Assembly: GCA_003693705.1 (NCBI GenBank)
Contig: RBZT01000684.1
Span: forward strand, 62,001 to 126,000
DNA: 64,000 bases
Reading direction: 5' to 3'
Source of the DNA: Polymyxa betae
Lineage: Eukaryota; Endomyxa; Phytomyxea; Plasmodiophorida; Plasmodiophoridae
Every line of letters starts with the position of its first letter. The stretch's first letter is position 1. A program made the translations under genes and the position numbers. Below, piece by piece: positions 27,309 to 37,505 of this stretch. Below the pieces are notes generated by a model. The model saw only the letters and a program-made list of their open reading frames with translations. It did not search any database and was not told the origin of the DNA.

Positions 27309-27597
27309 AGCTCTCTCTGCTAACAAGAGAGAAGTTCGGTGTTGTTGAAATCCATATGTGCACGATGAGTATCTACGAGCCGCGTTTGATCGATTCTGAT
27401 CGCTCTTTTGCTTAAATTGCAAAATGTAGAAATTCTTTTAATATGACCATAAATTTACCATTAATACTGAGCTGGTTATCGTTTCCCAAAAAGGCCATCA
27501 ATGCTTGGGATGTGTTTTGTTACAGATAGATTTGTTGATTCGACAAGCGGAGTCCGTCATTGTTTACTCATACCGGCACTCGGTCCCATCGTAAGAC

Positions 27598-28068
27598 ATG
27601 TCGCGACGGCTCATTCCACTGAAGCATATGAGCTTCCCTCAAGTGCAAGATTATTTGCAAGCATGGAAGAGTGAATTAAGCCCTGAAATACAGGCCATCA
27701 CTGTCAAATTTAATTACAATCCTCGTCATGCAGCGCCGAGGTAGTTTAGATTCTCGTTAATATCCGCTACCAGTAGTTATTTAGTGCTTAAAGGCGGTTT
27801 GTGAAAGATTATTTGCCTGTATTGCAATACCATAATACCCACATCAATTGGACCAGAATCAAAAGCAAGGACATTGAGACTCCCGAGATTACTGCCCAAT
27901 TCAGTAAAACAAATGGTTGAAACCTTCCAGTTCAGATCTAACATCACTTTAGAGGATGGACGCTCAGAGTCAATTGCTTGCTCTGGCCCAATGAAAGGTC
28001 TCGATGTTTACGACCGTGTCGTTGCCTCATTCTCTCCTGAAATGCAACAGACTGCCGAGCAACAGTAA
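27598..28068 (+). CDS. Mitochondrial ribosomal protein, L51/S25/CI-B8 fold, with frame break
   Basis: ATG at 27598 (MSRRLIPLKHMSF). The thioredoxin-like L51/S25/CI-B8 fold is suggested by ITVKFNYNPRHAAPR, joined across an intron (27741 to about 27793) to RFVKDYLPVLQYHNTHINW, as in mitoribosomal S25/mL43-type proteins. The second exon reads to ETPEITAQF and then a TGA. The expected C-terminal strand and helix (SNITLEDGRSESI, GLDVYDRVV) are in another frame ending at 28068. No GT-AG pair I tried joins the two frames, so this is a short indel, an atypical intron, or a sequence error. Function (structural part of the mitochondrial ribosome) rests on the first 80 residues. Confidence 0.65.
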
Positions 28069-28264
28069 ATGTTCACCATAGCATCATTAATAAATCTAGA
28101 AACATTCTAATCTGATTAGATTTCAGCAAATTTCTTCTAAACGGAGAATGAAAACGTAAAGCTAATAAATTCACAGTTCTTTTTCTTGCTTATTGCTATC
28201 GTCAAAGTGGCGCAATTTTGAAATTTTGAGATAAAAACTGATAGATTTTCTAAATCGTCCAAAT

Positions 28265-28632
28265 ATGTCGTCACTGTGGAGCTCCTGTCGTCGTCTGTGC
28301 TCTCTTCGATCCCGTCGCCCTATTGGACGTCGTAATATGGGCAGCAATGTTTGGGACAAGCCCGACCATGAGCCGTCGACTGCCCGACCCTTCAATCGCC
28401 AAGTGATTATCAAGCGGTAGCTATGTGGTATTTGTGCTGAAGCCGTATGCAGGCCGGTGAAAAGGTTCCTGAAGAGGGCTGGGAAAAGATCTACATTTGG
28501 GGAATGGGAATCTCATTCCTGACGGTTGCGATTGGGCTGTACAACAAGCCAGAAACGAGTCTTGCTGAATGGGCGCGTCAAGAGGTTCTGAAAGAGGACG
28601 GTGCCGAAAAATACAGTCTCGATCGTGTCTGA
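28265..28632 (+). CDS. NDUFB11: NADH dehydrogenase ESSS/NDUFB11-like subunit
   Basis: Accessory subunit of respiratory complex I. CDS join(28265..28402, 28453..28632); the 50-nt intron is phase 0 and gives about 105 aa. The N-terminus is Arg-rich (SSCRRLCSLRSRRPIGRR), as in a mitochondrial presequence. A single membrane helix (IYIWGMGISFLTVAIGLY) is followed by the family pattern PETSLAEWARQEV. Size, one transmembrane helix and the WA-x-x-E motif fit the ESSS family. It converges with a small membrane-protein gene whose stop is 34 bp away. Confidence 0.72.
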
Positions 28633-28666
28633 ACAAATCGGTTGCAATAATGTACTATCGATTTTA

Positions 28667-28960
28667 TTATCGAATGATTCCGTCATTTCGATCATTGCCT
28701 GGATCTGGCCTGCTTTTTCTTTCAGTTTGATCAACTTGTTTTGGGGTTACGGAGTTGAGGAAAATGAAGAACAGGATGGCAATCATGATAATCATAAGAA
28801 TGCAATTTGTGTAAGAATCGCCGGACACTTCTGCCTGGGTTGATGGCAAACGACGGCTAGACATAGGACCTTCAACGACATTATGTGATTCGACTTCCCT
28901 GAGAATCCGCTGCGTCAACTGCTGGAGCATGGAATCAATAGAGCAGCAGCAAAATCTCAT
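28667..28960 (-). CDS. Putative small single-span membrane protein
   Basis: An open frame of 97 codons from ATG 28960-28958; the second ATG at 28930 may be the true start (MLQQLTQRILREVE). It has one strongly hydrophobic helix (CILMIIMIAILFFIFLNSV) near the C-terminal third, followed by a polar, charged tail. No introns are needed. The topology would suit a membrane-anchored SNARE-like or assembly-factor protein, but I recognise no family. It ends 34 bp from the convergent NDUFB11-like gene, in keeping with local gene packing. Confidence 0.42.
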   Translation of the reverse strand: MRFCCCSIDSMLQQLTQRILREVESHNVVEGPMSSRRLPSTQAEVSGDSYTNCILMIIMIAILFFIFLNSVTPKQVDQTERKSRPDPGNDRNDGIIR

Positions 28961-29667
28961 AGTTATTCAGTATTATTCTGGTTTATGAATGTGCCAGTTG
29001 ATCGGTTTGACAGCCTGGTTTCCATATGATGTCCCCTGAGGATAATAACTTCCGAATCAATATGAGCCAGTAATTCCCAGCAGGCTGTGCAGAAGACTCA
29101 ACTTGTGGCTTGATGCTGAGGCACTCCAATTATTTGACGGCAGCGACTTCGGTTTTGTAAAACAACTGGGCTCTATACTGCATTTTATCTGCATGATTGA
29201 AATTTAGTACTTTATCTAGCAATTTCTGGATCTATTGCGGCCCTCTAGGTACTGCTTCAACCCTTGTTGTAGATGTGATGACTAAGTAGTTCTTGTAAGC
29301 TCTGGGAGAAAATTCTGTCTAAAAAAACCCTGGGTTTCTGCATCTGAAAAATCTAGACTCTTGAAGCACCTGAGAACTCTTGAACTAACCTACCAGAACA
29401 GACCCGGATTTTGCAGTACAGACATTGCCAATTTGTGATTGTCATTAGGCTCATTCGTGATCATTGGTTCGCTCTCATTTTGTAAAATCAGCCGATGCAG
29501 TTGGCGATTGCCCTGGAATGATCAGTCGATGCAACCAAGAGCGGCCTCTCGGTTTGAGATAGAGCTCACTGCGACTTAATTTTACGGATTACACACAAAA
29601 ACGAGTTCCTTATCACTATCCGATTCTGCAGGAAGGCTTTATCCAAAGCAATTCTATTCCCTTCATC
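28961..29667. other. Intergenic, about 700 bp
   Basis: No coding, tRNA or repeat signal that I can support; stops are frequent in all frames. It lies between two outward-facing genes and so would hold both promoters. Confidence 0.45.
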
Positions 29668-30367
29668 ATGCTGACTATCATGCTTGGTCCTACTTGCAAC
29701 GAAGCGGCCCCGTTTTTCGGATTCATGGGCGTCGCTGCAGCTCTGGTGTTCTCAAGTAAGATACGTCTTGTTTAAAGCAAAAGCATTGCTCATTTCGTTT
29801 ACCTCAGACCTTGGATCGGCTTATGGAACTGCTAAGAGTGGCGTCGGTGTGTCGTCTATGGGTGTTATGAACCCTCAGATGGTCATCCGAAATATCATTC
29901 CAGTTGTTATGGCAGGAATTTTAGGTATCAATCAATATAAAATAAGTTTGCTTTTTCTCAGCTTTTCAATTAGGTATTTACGGCTTGATTGTCGGTGTGA
30001 TCTTAATTCAAAATGGTGAGGATTTTGGAAGTGTTTCTTCACGTCTCATTTTCGGTCTGCTTAGTCACAACTACTGGATACTCCTTATACACTGGATTCG
30101 CCCATCTTGCATCCGGATTATCCTGTGGTCTGTCATCACTTGCTGCTGGTCTCGCTATTGGTGTTGTTGGCGATGCTGGTGTTCGTGCTAATGGACAGGT
30201 TTGCTAGCATCGTTATTATTGCATACCATGGGCTCAGTTTCTTAAAGCAACCACGGCTCTACGTCTCCATGATTCTGATTCTCATTTTCGCTGAAGCTCT
30301 TGGTCTATATGGGCTGATTGTCGCCATTATTCTGTCGCAGAAAATGCAGACCTGTACCGATGCTTAG
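29668..30367 (+). CDS. ATP6V0C: V-type ATPase 16-kDa proteolipid subunit c
   Basis: Proton-carrying ring subunit of the vacuolar ATPase Vo sector, an integral membrane protein. CDS join(29668..29755, 29808..29924, 29974..30015, 30065..30198, 30248..30367), 166 aa, with introns of 52, 49, 49 and 49 nt. Four membrane helices are evident: [20 protein letters not shown], a helix ending [14 protein letters not shown], a third in [19 protein letters not shown], and the fourth with the proton-binding glutamate in [18 protein letters not shown]. The motif [14 protein letters not shown] after helix 1 is diagnostic. All four introns keep frame and restore the conserved sequence. Length matches the family. 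Confidence 0.97.
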
Positions 30368-30420
30368 GCATCGAATATGTTCATTAAACAGCATGAATTC
30401 CACGCTTTAATAACTTTGAA

Positions 30421-30991
30421 TTACTTCATTGGAGGATGGTAGTTTGGATGGTTTCTTTCAAGCCAACGATCAGATTCAAATGGCCTCGACCCGGGGTTTT
30501 GCGAGCTCTCCGCTTTTACCCATATTTCTTCATGATAGATCTGGACGTTGTGTGTTCTTTGGCAAGGCCCCTTAGAAGCAATTGATCCATCTAGTTTTCT
30601 GTAGATTCCGTTTCCAGTAAAAATGTCGATCATGTAGCTGTGAATAGGGCATCGAATGCATGCTAAATCATCAGATAGATCCTAAATTGCTCAATGAGAA
30701 TCCCATTGGGTATTCGCACCATCTGACTTCAATATTGCAATCTTTTAGATGCCCCGATTGATCTATGGACAGTAATTCAGTTCTTGGATTTCTATTTAAC
30801 AACTGCGCATCCCTACGATAGCAATAGGCATCCAGAGCATAGGCTGTATTCGATTTATGACGAAAAATGACGATTTGTCGGTTGCTTACTGAAAACAATC
30901 TCCCTTTTCGCAAAGGAATATCATTTAAAGAGCATACATGAACATACCCTTTCAATTGCAATATTTCAGCGTTCTCTTGCTGGTTCGACAT
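30421..30991 (-). CDS. Rieske [2Fe-2S] domain protein, RFESD-like
   Basis: Small soluble Rieske protein. ATG at 30991-30989. The first cluster motif appears only after splicing a 54-nt intron (30763-30816): it becomes DAYCYHQSGHL, with the histidine codon split by the intron. The second cluster motif is CIRCPIHSYMIDIFTGNG near 30657-30610. The last exon contains GPCQRTHNVQIYHEEIWVK, as in RFESD-type Rieske proteins. Stop TAA at 30423-30421. A second intron lies near 30705-30660 with imperfectly defined ends. The four ligands (C-x-H and C-x2-H) are therefore present. The role is unknown in the family; electron transfer is inferred. Confidence 0.82.
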
Positions 30992-31283
30992 TGTTCAGGA
31001 AACGCCTATATGACTCGATAGCTCCAGCCTAGTAAACGAGATCAAAAATTGGAGATTGTTTTGACCTCTGCACAGTTGCAGTAATACTGTGTTATGTGAT
31101 GGACAATATTGGCAGAACTTATAGCGCGGCCTTATCGCCTGTTGTTTATCTAACGCCTCCGTGCTTCGAGAGCAGATAGCGCTGCTACTCGTCTTGTCCC
31201 GGTTCCGCCATGGTTTCGTCAAATCACGATGTTGTACTGAACGAACTGATATCGCGGCTTAGGCTCAGTATGTAGCTGCACTG

Positions 31284-31737
31284 ATGAAAATATCTGAACA
31301 ACTGCCGGCGTTCCAGCGAGCAGCTGCTCGTATTAGATCTGGGGCGAAGCCAGTTGACCCAGCTGCTCTTAAAGAGGTTGTTATATCATAATTAGCAATA
31401 CTTTATCACTTCAACGTTATTGTTGTGCAGCAACTAGGCGCAATCAAAGATATGCAAGCCGAAGTCTTTCTTCGTCGATTTACTGGGTTTGGTGAATCGG
31501 TTAGAAATGTCCCCAAGGAATTTGAAGCTTTTAAGGCACAGATGATTAATTACAAAGAGCTCTCAGTTCGTCAGGTTTGGCAAACAGCCTTACAAGTTTG
31601 TTTTGGCTTAATTCTATTTTTGCTAGGTGTTGGAAGGCGCTGTCGTCGCTGCTCGTATATTTGGATTCTTCTGTGTTGGCGAAGTCATTGGGCGACGAAA
31701 CATAATCGGCTATGCGACACCGAATGCCGATCACTAA
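31284..31737 (+). CDS. ATP5MG: Mitochondrial ATP synthase subunit g
   Basis: Small inner-membrane subunit that supports dimerisation of F1Fo-ATP synthase. CDS join(31284..31376, 31431..31574, 31627..31737), 115 aa; introns are 54 and 52 nt. The C-terminal membrane helix and signature FGFFCVGEVIGRRNIIGY is typical of subunit g (GEIIGRR.IIGY pattern with the GxxxG-like spacing). The N-terminal half is helical and charged. The ATG at 31284 is the first in frame after a stop. The convergent candidate gene downstream ends about 50 bp away. Confidence 0.9.
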
Positions 31738-31786
31738 CATAAATATTGTATTAAACGATCTCTCTCAAGCAATTCCAAGTTTTATA

Positions 31787-32056
31787 TCAGCTCAGCTTGG
31801 GACATAAATGGTTTTGATTAAATTCCTCATATTGAGAATATCGATGATTCGTTGGAGTTTCAACAGGGTGCCATAATGGCCAAATAGAGTTGCATTGAAT
31901 GCTCTTGGGTTCTAGCTTTTTGAAGTTGCCTGCATGGAGGTAAAGGACTTTGCCTCTATGGCGCTGAATGGCACAATGATCGGGCTGCGCCGTCTTTTTG
32001 ACTTGTTCTTCTCTGACTTGCATCAAGTGAATGAAATCTGATTTTGATCTTAACAA
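31787..32056 (-). CDS. Putative small protein, family unknown
   Basis: Open frame ending at TAA 31789-31787, with internal ATG giving MQVREEQVKKTAQPDHC. The composition (RHRGKVLYLHAGNFKKLEP, CNSIWPLWHPVE) looks coding rather than random, and the position between two well-supported genes suits this packed genome. There is no clean start: the frame upstream begins with non-ATG codons, so an upstream exon may exist near 32060-32130. No domain is recognised. Confidence 0.3.
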   Translation of the reverse strand: MLRSKSDFIHLMQVREEQVKKTAQPDHCAIQRHRGKVLYLHAGNFKKLEPKSIQCNSIWPLWHPVETPTNHRYSQYEEFNQNHLCPKLS

Positions 32057-32140
32057 TCACGTGCCTTTTTTATTGGATCGGCCGATATAGACAATAGTCC
32101 TGTATGCTCGCTGGTTAAAGAATCATTCAATTAGGATATC

Positions 32141-33456
32141 ATGCTCGACGGTGAGGCCATCGCTGGAGTCTCGCTTTGCATCGTTGTATGTTTAGTTCAA
32201 AAATGCCATCGATCTGTTCATTGAGTACGCTACAGGGCGGTATTGTTGACAATATTGGGGTGACTATTCAGAAACTGTCGCATCGGCATGCTCCTGGTGT
32301 TAAATACTTTATGAGGCCTTTTTGGATAATTGGAGTCTCTCTGTACCTTCTTGGAAATATTTGCAACGCTGTAAGAGCAGCGTTTTTCGTATCGTCTTTC
32401 ATTAAGACCGCTAGGTCGGTCTCTCATTGGCTCCGCAATCAGACGTTGCAGCTGTCGGGTCGCTGACGCTGGTCTGGAATGCAATGTAACAAACGTAGCA
32501 TATTGGTTTGAAAATATCTTATACTTTGCGTTTAGCAACGCTTACTGCATTTTGGGCGAAGAGCTTAATCGATACATTATTGTCGGTGTGCTTATCGTTA
32601 TATTTGGCTCTCTTACTGCAGTTGCTTTCGGGACGCCAGCTCCAACGGCAACATTGGAGACAATATCGCACATCGACCTTTTCGCTATCGTTTATCTCTC
32701 GTTCATTGCTGGGTTTTTATGCTGTTGTGCATTGGTTATTAAGTCTGTACAACACCAACAGGTTTCTGTCATAAGTGCGGCTTTACAGCGTTTGATATTC
32801 TTCCAGGAGTGCGAAAGGAAACGAAGCGTACAGCAGCATTCGTATATAGATCCGCTACTCGTCGATAGAAATTTATACCCGCATTCGATACAAGAAAATT
32901 TGATCATCATTCCACCTAATTCACAACGCAAGGGATCTCTATTTGCATTCTTCAATCGTGAACTGTTCCTTTCAATTGCTCTTCCTACATGCACCGGGAT
33001 TCTGGGGTCTTTTACTGTGCTTTGCGCAAGTATGTGGTTTTATTGGAATTTGGAGTACTTACGTGAATTGCAGAGGCATTTACTGTGCTTGTCAGGGCAA
33101 GCTTTGCTGATAATGCTTTCAATCATTTCAAATCGTGGCCCTTATATTTCGCTCTGTTCTTAACCCTGGCAATTGGCTTCACCCAGATACATTTTTTGAA
33201 TCTTGCTTTGAAGTCCTATGATCAGCTAATCGTTGTCCCAGCTTTCGCTGTTTCCTTGGAAGCATTCAATATCTTGGGTGGCATGATTGTGTACAAAGAC
33301 GGTGCGAATTTGTCAAAACTGCAAATGTTCCTTTTTGTACTATGTGTGCTGATATCTTTTTTTGGTGTCGCAGTAATCATCTTTGGTTTAAGGTTTAGAA
33401 GAGCAGTGTTGACTTCAGAATCCGAGGAAACGCCACGAGCATCGATAATAAAGTAA
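32141..33456 (+). CDS. NIPA-like magnesium transporter
   Basis: Multi-span membrane protein of the NIPA/DUF803 family, which moves Mg2+ across the plasma or endosomal membrane. CDS join(32141..32185, 32236..32370, 32415..32485, 32536..32761, 32807..33029, 33074..33456), 360 aa; the five introns are 44-50 nt. Family signatures appear in order: VTIQKLSHRHA, WIIGVSLYLLGNICNAVGL, APQSDVAAVGSLTLVWNAIN, ILGEELNRYIIVGVLIVIFG, GTPAP, then after a polar loop FTVLVRASFADN and the last helices. Nine or so membrane helices are present. All intron removals are frame-consistent and restore the expected junctions. Confidence 0.93.
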
Positions 33457-33749
33457 TATATGATGGTAAAAAACGAATCCGCATATTGCTGATCATGCTG
33501 AGCTTAGAAATTGGAATGACAGCTATCAGCTATGCTTCTTTTACCTTAAAATCTTTTTACTCAAAAAAGTTTTTTGAATCAGGTTTCCTGTATTAAATTC
33601 ATCAATAATACAGTTGCCTGCAAAAATATGATAGATCTTCTAGGTAATCGATAGATTTAAAGAGCAGTACATTACATGGACATTCAAAGGAATAAGGCAG
33701 GTTCCAAACGTAATACTAGTATATATTACGATTAATTAAATCATTTGAA
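33457..33749. other. Convergent intergenic spacer
   Basis: About 290 bp of AT-rich sequence between two convergent stop codons. Nothing beyond 3' UTR sequence is seen. Confidence 0.4.
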
Positions 33750-34769
33750 TTAGTTCAAATGATAGTTCGCCAGAAACAGACATGAACAAATTATGAAGTG
33801 TTTCAAGAACGAGCGCACAATTGGAATATTCCAATCGCTGTAGCTTGATAACTGAAAGTCTTCGAACTCTGACTTGGAAGCAGCATCGTTAATCAAACGT
33901 TCAAACTGAGAAGGCTCGAGGTCATCAGTGCGCTGCATAACGCTTGCGATTTCAGCCAGGGTCAATCCAGCAGCAACGGCCCGTTGCACAAAGAACGAAC
34001 AAAGAACATAGGTCATTGCACTGTCATGACTGACGCCAATGCAAAGCAAGTTTGAGACGTCGTGCAGTGGGTTTAGATTGTTGATATAACTCTTGGTCTC
34101 CTCCGAAAAAGGAACGCTTGCCTGCCTCCAGGAACTCCAGCAGAAGTACAGGTCGCTGAGGTTTCGCCAGCTCGGTAAGCAGTAGCCGTGGTCGATAGGA
34201 ACAGCACGAACTTGCTCTCTATCGCGAACAACTAAGATATTGCCTTCATGTCGGTCGCAATTGCCAATTCGTAGATCAAACAACCCGATTCGATGGATGT
34301 TATCAGCATCGAATAAGGACGATCCATACTCTTCGCAGGATCCATCATGCTCAATAAATCGCTGCAGGCTGCCGAAATCCACCAACTGCGATTTTGCCAA
34401 CTGTACATTGGCAAACGTAGCCTTCGTTTCAGGAACTCCCGCAAAACCTTCATGATCGAGCAAAAACGCGGCGACCTCGTTGATACAAGAAGAGCCACGA
34501 CTAATGCCGCTTTTTAACGCTTCGCCACTATTTTCAGCTTCTTGACTTCGCGGCTTGAACACCCATTCCGGCTTGTCTTTCGAACCGGGAATCGAACTCG
34601 TTAGTAAGTAAGCACCATTCAAACCCTTGCTATTGGCTGCCACAGGACGTCCAAAAAACGCTGGGGGCCCTCTGACAAGGACCCCCGCGTCTTGAGCTTC
34701 CCAGAACCGAACCGTGATTGAAACACAGCCCTTGCTGAAACCTGGCATGACCACAAGGGCGACATTCAT
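33750..34769 (-). CDS. Phosphatidylinositol 4-kinase type II/gamma-like kinase, single exon
   Basis: PI3/PI4-kinase-fold protein. ATG at 34769-34767 (MNVALVVMPGFSKGC); the frame is open a further 138 bp upstream without ATG (Pro-rich). The ATP-lysine segment is KPEWVFKPRSQEAEN, then INEVAAFLLDHEGFAGVPET, typical of plant PI4K-gamma and related type II kinases. The catalytic loop is LRIGNCDRHEGNILV and the metal-binding motif VPIDHGYCLP. About 340 aa. No intron is needed, which is unusual for this window. Proteins of this group phosphorylate PtdIns or, in some plant members, protein substrates; which applies here cannot be told. The extreme C-terminus (HFIICSCLFLANYH) is hydrophobic. Confidence 0.85.
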   Translation of the reverse strand: MNVALVVMPGFSKGCVSITVRFWEAQDAGVLVRGPPAFFGRPVAANSKGLNGAYLLTSSIPGSKDKPEWVFKPRSQEAENSGEALKSGISRGSSCINEVAAFLLDHEGFAGVPETKATFANVQLAKSQLVDFGSLQRFIEHDGSCEEYGSSLFDADNIHRIGLFDLRIGNCDRHEGNILVVRDREQVRAVPIDHGYCLPSWRNLSDLYFCWSSWRQASVPFSEETKSYINNLNPLHDVSNLLCIGVSHDSAMTYVLCSFFVQRAVAAGLTLAEIASVMQRTDDLEPSQFERLINDAASKSEFEDFQLSSYSDWNIPIVRSFLKHFIICSCLFLANYHLN

Positions 34770-36321
34770 GGTGGCGGGAGGGTACTGGTTACATCTCCAT
34801 CGTGCTGGTTGGGCAACTAAACCAGATTCGTTTGGGGAATGATCTTGCGGATGTTCTAGAACACGAGCCGACGGCGGCGTGGGCGCGATCGGCGGCGGCG
34901 GCGACAACCTTTCAATAGATAGGAGGACGTCAGTTTTCTATGAATTTAAGGCGACTGAGGGGCAACCCTGCCAAACGTCACAGTACACGGTACACTTGGA
35001 TCACGGGTTGCGTGATGGAATATTCCGTGGGTACGTCATTCACTTGAAAAAAGTGACTCACGCCTTTGCCGACTGGAGATTTCTGGTCGCGTCGTAGCCG
35101 TCGCTGGTCTCTTCCGTCACGCAGTTTTGCAAATATCCCTCGGAACCTTCGGAACCATGAGATTGCGGCCTTCCAAATTTGGCAAGTGTTATGGGCGGAG
35201 AAGTGTTATTGGTGGATATAGCCCATTTTAAGTGCGGATTTGTGAGGCTGGAAATTTCTTGCTGTAATATTGTTCTGGAAATCGTTATATGGTTATCTGG
35301 AAACTTTTTGGTGTTGTCGCGATCACGAATGTCTTCTGCAGGGCTTGCTAAACTCAGGGAAGCATGGCGTTCTTCATAATAGGCGGTTTATTCTGCTAAT
35401 CTCGAAATCGGCATGTTATGTCGTTGCGCTTTATGCGAATTAGATGGTGGGTGGAGATGAATGACTAGGTAGGATATCTCGATGTTATCCCCTGACATAG
35501 CTTTCGAAACAAAAGGGACTTCTTCAAAGCGATTGCAAACGCTGAGATCCACATAGAAGCAATTTGCAGAACTGACGTATCGCCTGGCAAATAGATGTCG
35601 CCCGGCAGGAGCTTCGTAGGGGGAAATCACAAAACATCCTTTTGCTTGGAAAAACGGAACATCGCATAAGTTAAAGGCTGGTTAACGATTGATCTGCGAC
35701 CCGTAATTTTCCACCTGAATCATCTGAACATTTTCCAAATGATCACGCCGCCCTAAGGTTTATAAGTACTTCAGATTATTATTGTTAGCATCAATGGAGG
35801 TCCTTCAGTAATGGGTAAAGGCCAAAGGCGATAATGCTGTCAACCTATGTCAGTTTCAATGAGAATTAGCATAAGTTGGCACTCTTATTTCCTGCAGGCA
35901 GAAACGGAAACGGTTTCAAAACAATCGAAAGCAAATTTGCTCCGAGCTCAATTTCGAATATGAATTTGACTGAAAATGAAACTTAGATTTTATTCCAATG
36001 AGAACTTTCCTTTCCCATAGCCAGTAAGCATCGGGTAGTTAATAACAATGGATCTGTGAGATCTAGCGAAAGATGTGTTCCAAAAAAACATTTTTGAATA
36101 TTATGAAACATTCAGCAATACAACATGTTTTATAACTTAGTCGAAGATACTAGAAATCTGGAATCGCTTGGCTATACAGTTATCTAAAGTGAACGGCTGT
36201 GTATGAGGCGGTCTCACTATCGGATTTCTAACAGTTAAGAAGTTTACTTGAGTGGGGTGAGCTGTGCTACACCCCATCACCTCATCACCCTGTTAGACCA
36301 TTATCTTTCTATCTTATTCAG
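34770..36321. other. Gene-poor region, 1.55 kb
   Basis: Apart from the candidate exon at 35388-35691 I support no gene. The stretch 34770-34930 is GC-rich and may be promoter or 5' UTR of the kinase gene. Short plus-strand frames near 35156-35379 look partly coding (ATG at 35158, ending GLAKLREAWRSS) but I could not link them into a gene. From 35760 to 36300 I see nothing. Confidence 0.4.
35388..35691 (-). CDS. Candidate terminal exon of an unrecognised gene
   Basis: A minus-strand frame starts after a plausible acceptor (AACCAG) near 35691 and reads FNLCDVPFFQAKGCFVISPY, APAGRHLFARRYVSSANCF, YVDLSVCNRFEEVPFVSK, ISYLVIHLHPPSNSH to a TAA at 35390-35388. Residue composition and periodicity look coding. 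No start or upstream exon was established, although a segment near 35730-35770 could be one. Beta-rich pattern; family unknown. Confidence 0.38.
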
Positions 36322-37239
36322 ATGCATATCAAGGGACGTGTATTCGTCGTGACAGGGGCTTCGTCGGGACTGGGCCATGCTGCCTGCCAGGCCGTCATCC
36401 AGGCTGGCGGTCGTATCATTGTAAATCTGTGTTTGATTTTTGGGCAAAGCTCACTCGATTGAAGGCCATTGATCTTAACCAAGATGTTGGGAATCGCCTG
36501 GAGTCAGAATTGGGTCCAGATTCTGTCATATTCATAGAAGCCAATATTCTGAATTCTGGTATTGATCGTCAAGATAGCTTACATTGTTTCGTTTATCTTC
36601 GGTTAGGTTCAATTGAAAATGCATTGGATAAAGGGATCGGCAAATTCGGGTGCGTCCATGGTTTGATTAACTGTGCTGGAATTGGGGCACCAAAAAAGGT
36701 ACGCTAATTGCAAATTCTGGAAAACGTCTTATATAACTTCATTGTGGAAGGTTCTATCTTCTCGTGGTGTCATGGCATTGGAGGATTTTCAGAAAGTGAT
36801 CAATGTGAATCTGATTGGCAGTTTCAACGTACTTCGCCTCGTTTGTGCCCGAATCGCTAAACAAGACCCAGTGACCAAGAGTGGCGAACGCGGCGTCATT
36901 ATCAATGTAGCTTCAGTGGCGGCTTTCGACGGTCAGATCGGCCAAGCTAGTTATTCAGCTTCGAAAGCTGGTATTGTCGGGATGACGCTGCCATTAGCTC
37001 GCGAATTGGCTGCCCATGGCATTCGAGTGATGACAATAGCGCCAGGGATCTTCCAAACCCCGATGATGAGCGAATTATCGGAATCCGTGCAAAAATCATT
37101 GGCTGCTCAGGTACCGTTTCCAAAGAGACTCGGTAAACCTCAAGAATTTGGACAATTCTGCCTTACAATCATCGAGAACGAATATCTGAACGGAGAGACA
37201 GTCCGTCTTGATGGTTCAATTCGCATGGCAGCTTTATAA
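36322..37239 (+). CDS. HSD17B10: Short-chain dehydrogenase, HSD17B10-like (3-hydroxyacyl-CoA dehydrogenase type 2)
   Basis: NAD-dependent oxidoreductase; the closest family oxidises (S)-3-hydroxyacyl-CoA in mitochondria and in animals also serves in mitochondrial RNase P. CDS join(36322..36420, 36465..36558, 36607..36698, 36751..37239), 257 aa; introns are 44, 48 and 52 nt. The cofactor motif is [10 protein letters not shown], the second-strand aspartate is in AIDLNQD, then GLINCAGIG, the catalytic serine in [11 protein letters not shown], and the Tyr-Lys pair in [24 protein letters not shown] and [15 protein letters not shown] are typical of HSD17B10. No clear mitochondrial presequence. Confidence 0.92.
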
Positions 37240-37505
37240 AATTGCTGCTCATAATTTTGCCACACTGTATTTACGTTGGTTTGAAATCAGCCTGATATTC
37301 GCTTCGAGACTCGCCTCTTGCCAAATTGACTACCAAAGTGTCAGAGAACTGCAATTACCAAACGGTAACAATCTGTCATACTTGTGGAACCAGTATTCTC
37401 TCTGATAAGGAGTGGTGATCGCCGAGTTTCGACATTGCTGTCCTGGTCGTACGATAGAATCTGATGACGTCGTGCTAGTGCGGAACGATGATTTTCGACT
37501 GTTGC

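Noticed and set aside
34879-35097. Plus-strand frame just upstream of the kinase gene
   Set aside because: Starts in the GC-rich leader of the divergent kinase; no domain, no splice continuity.
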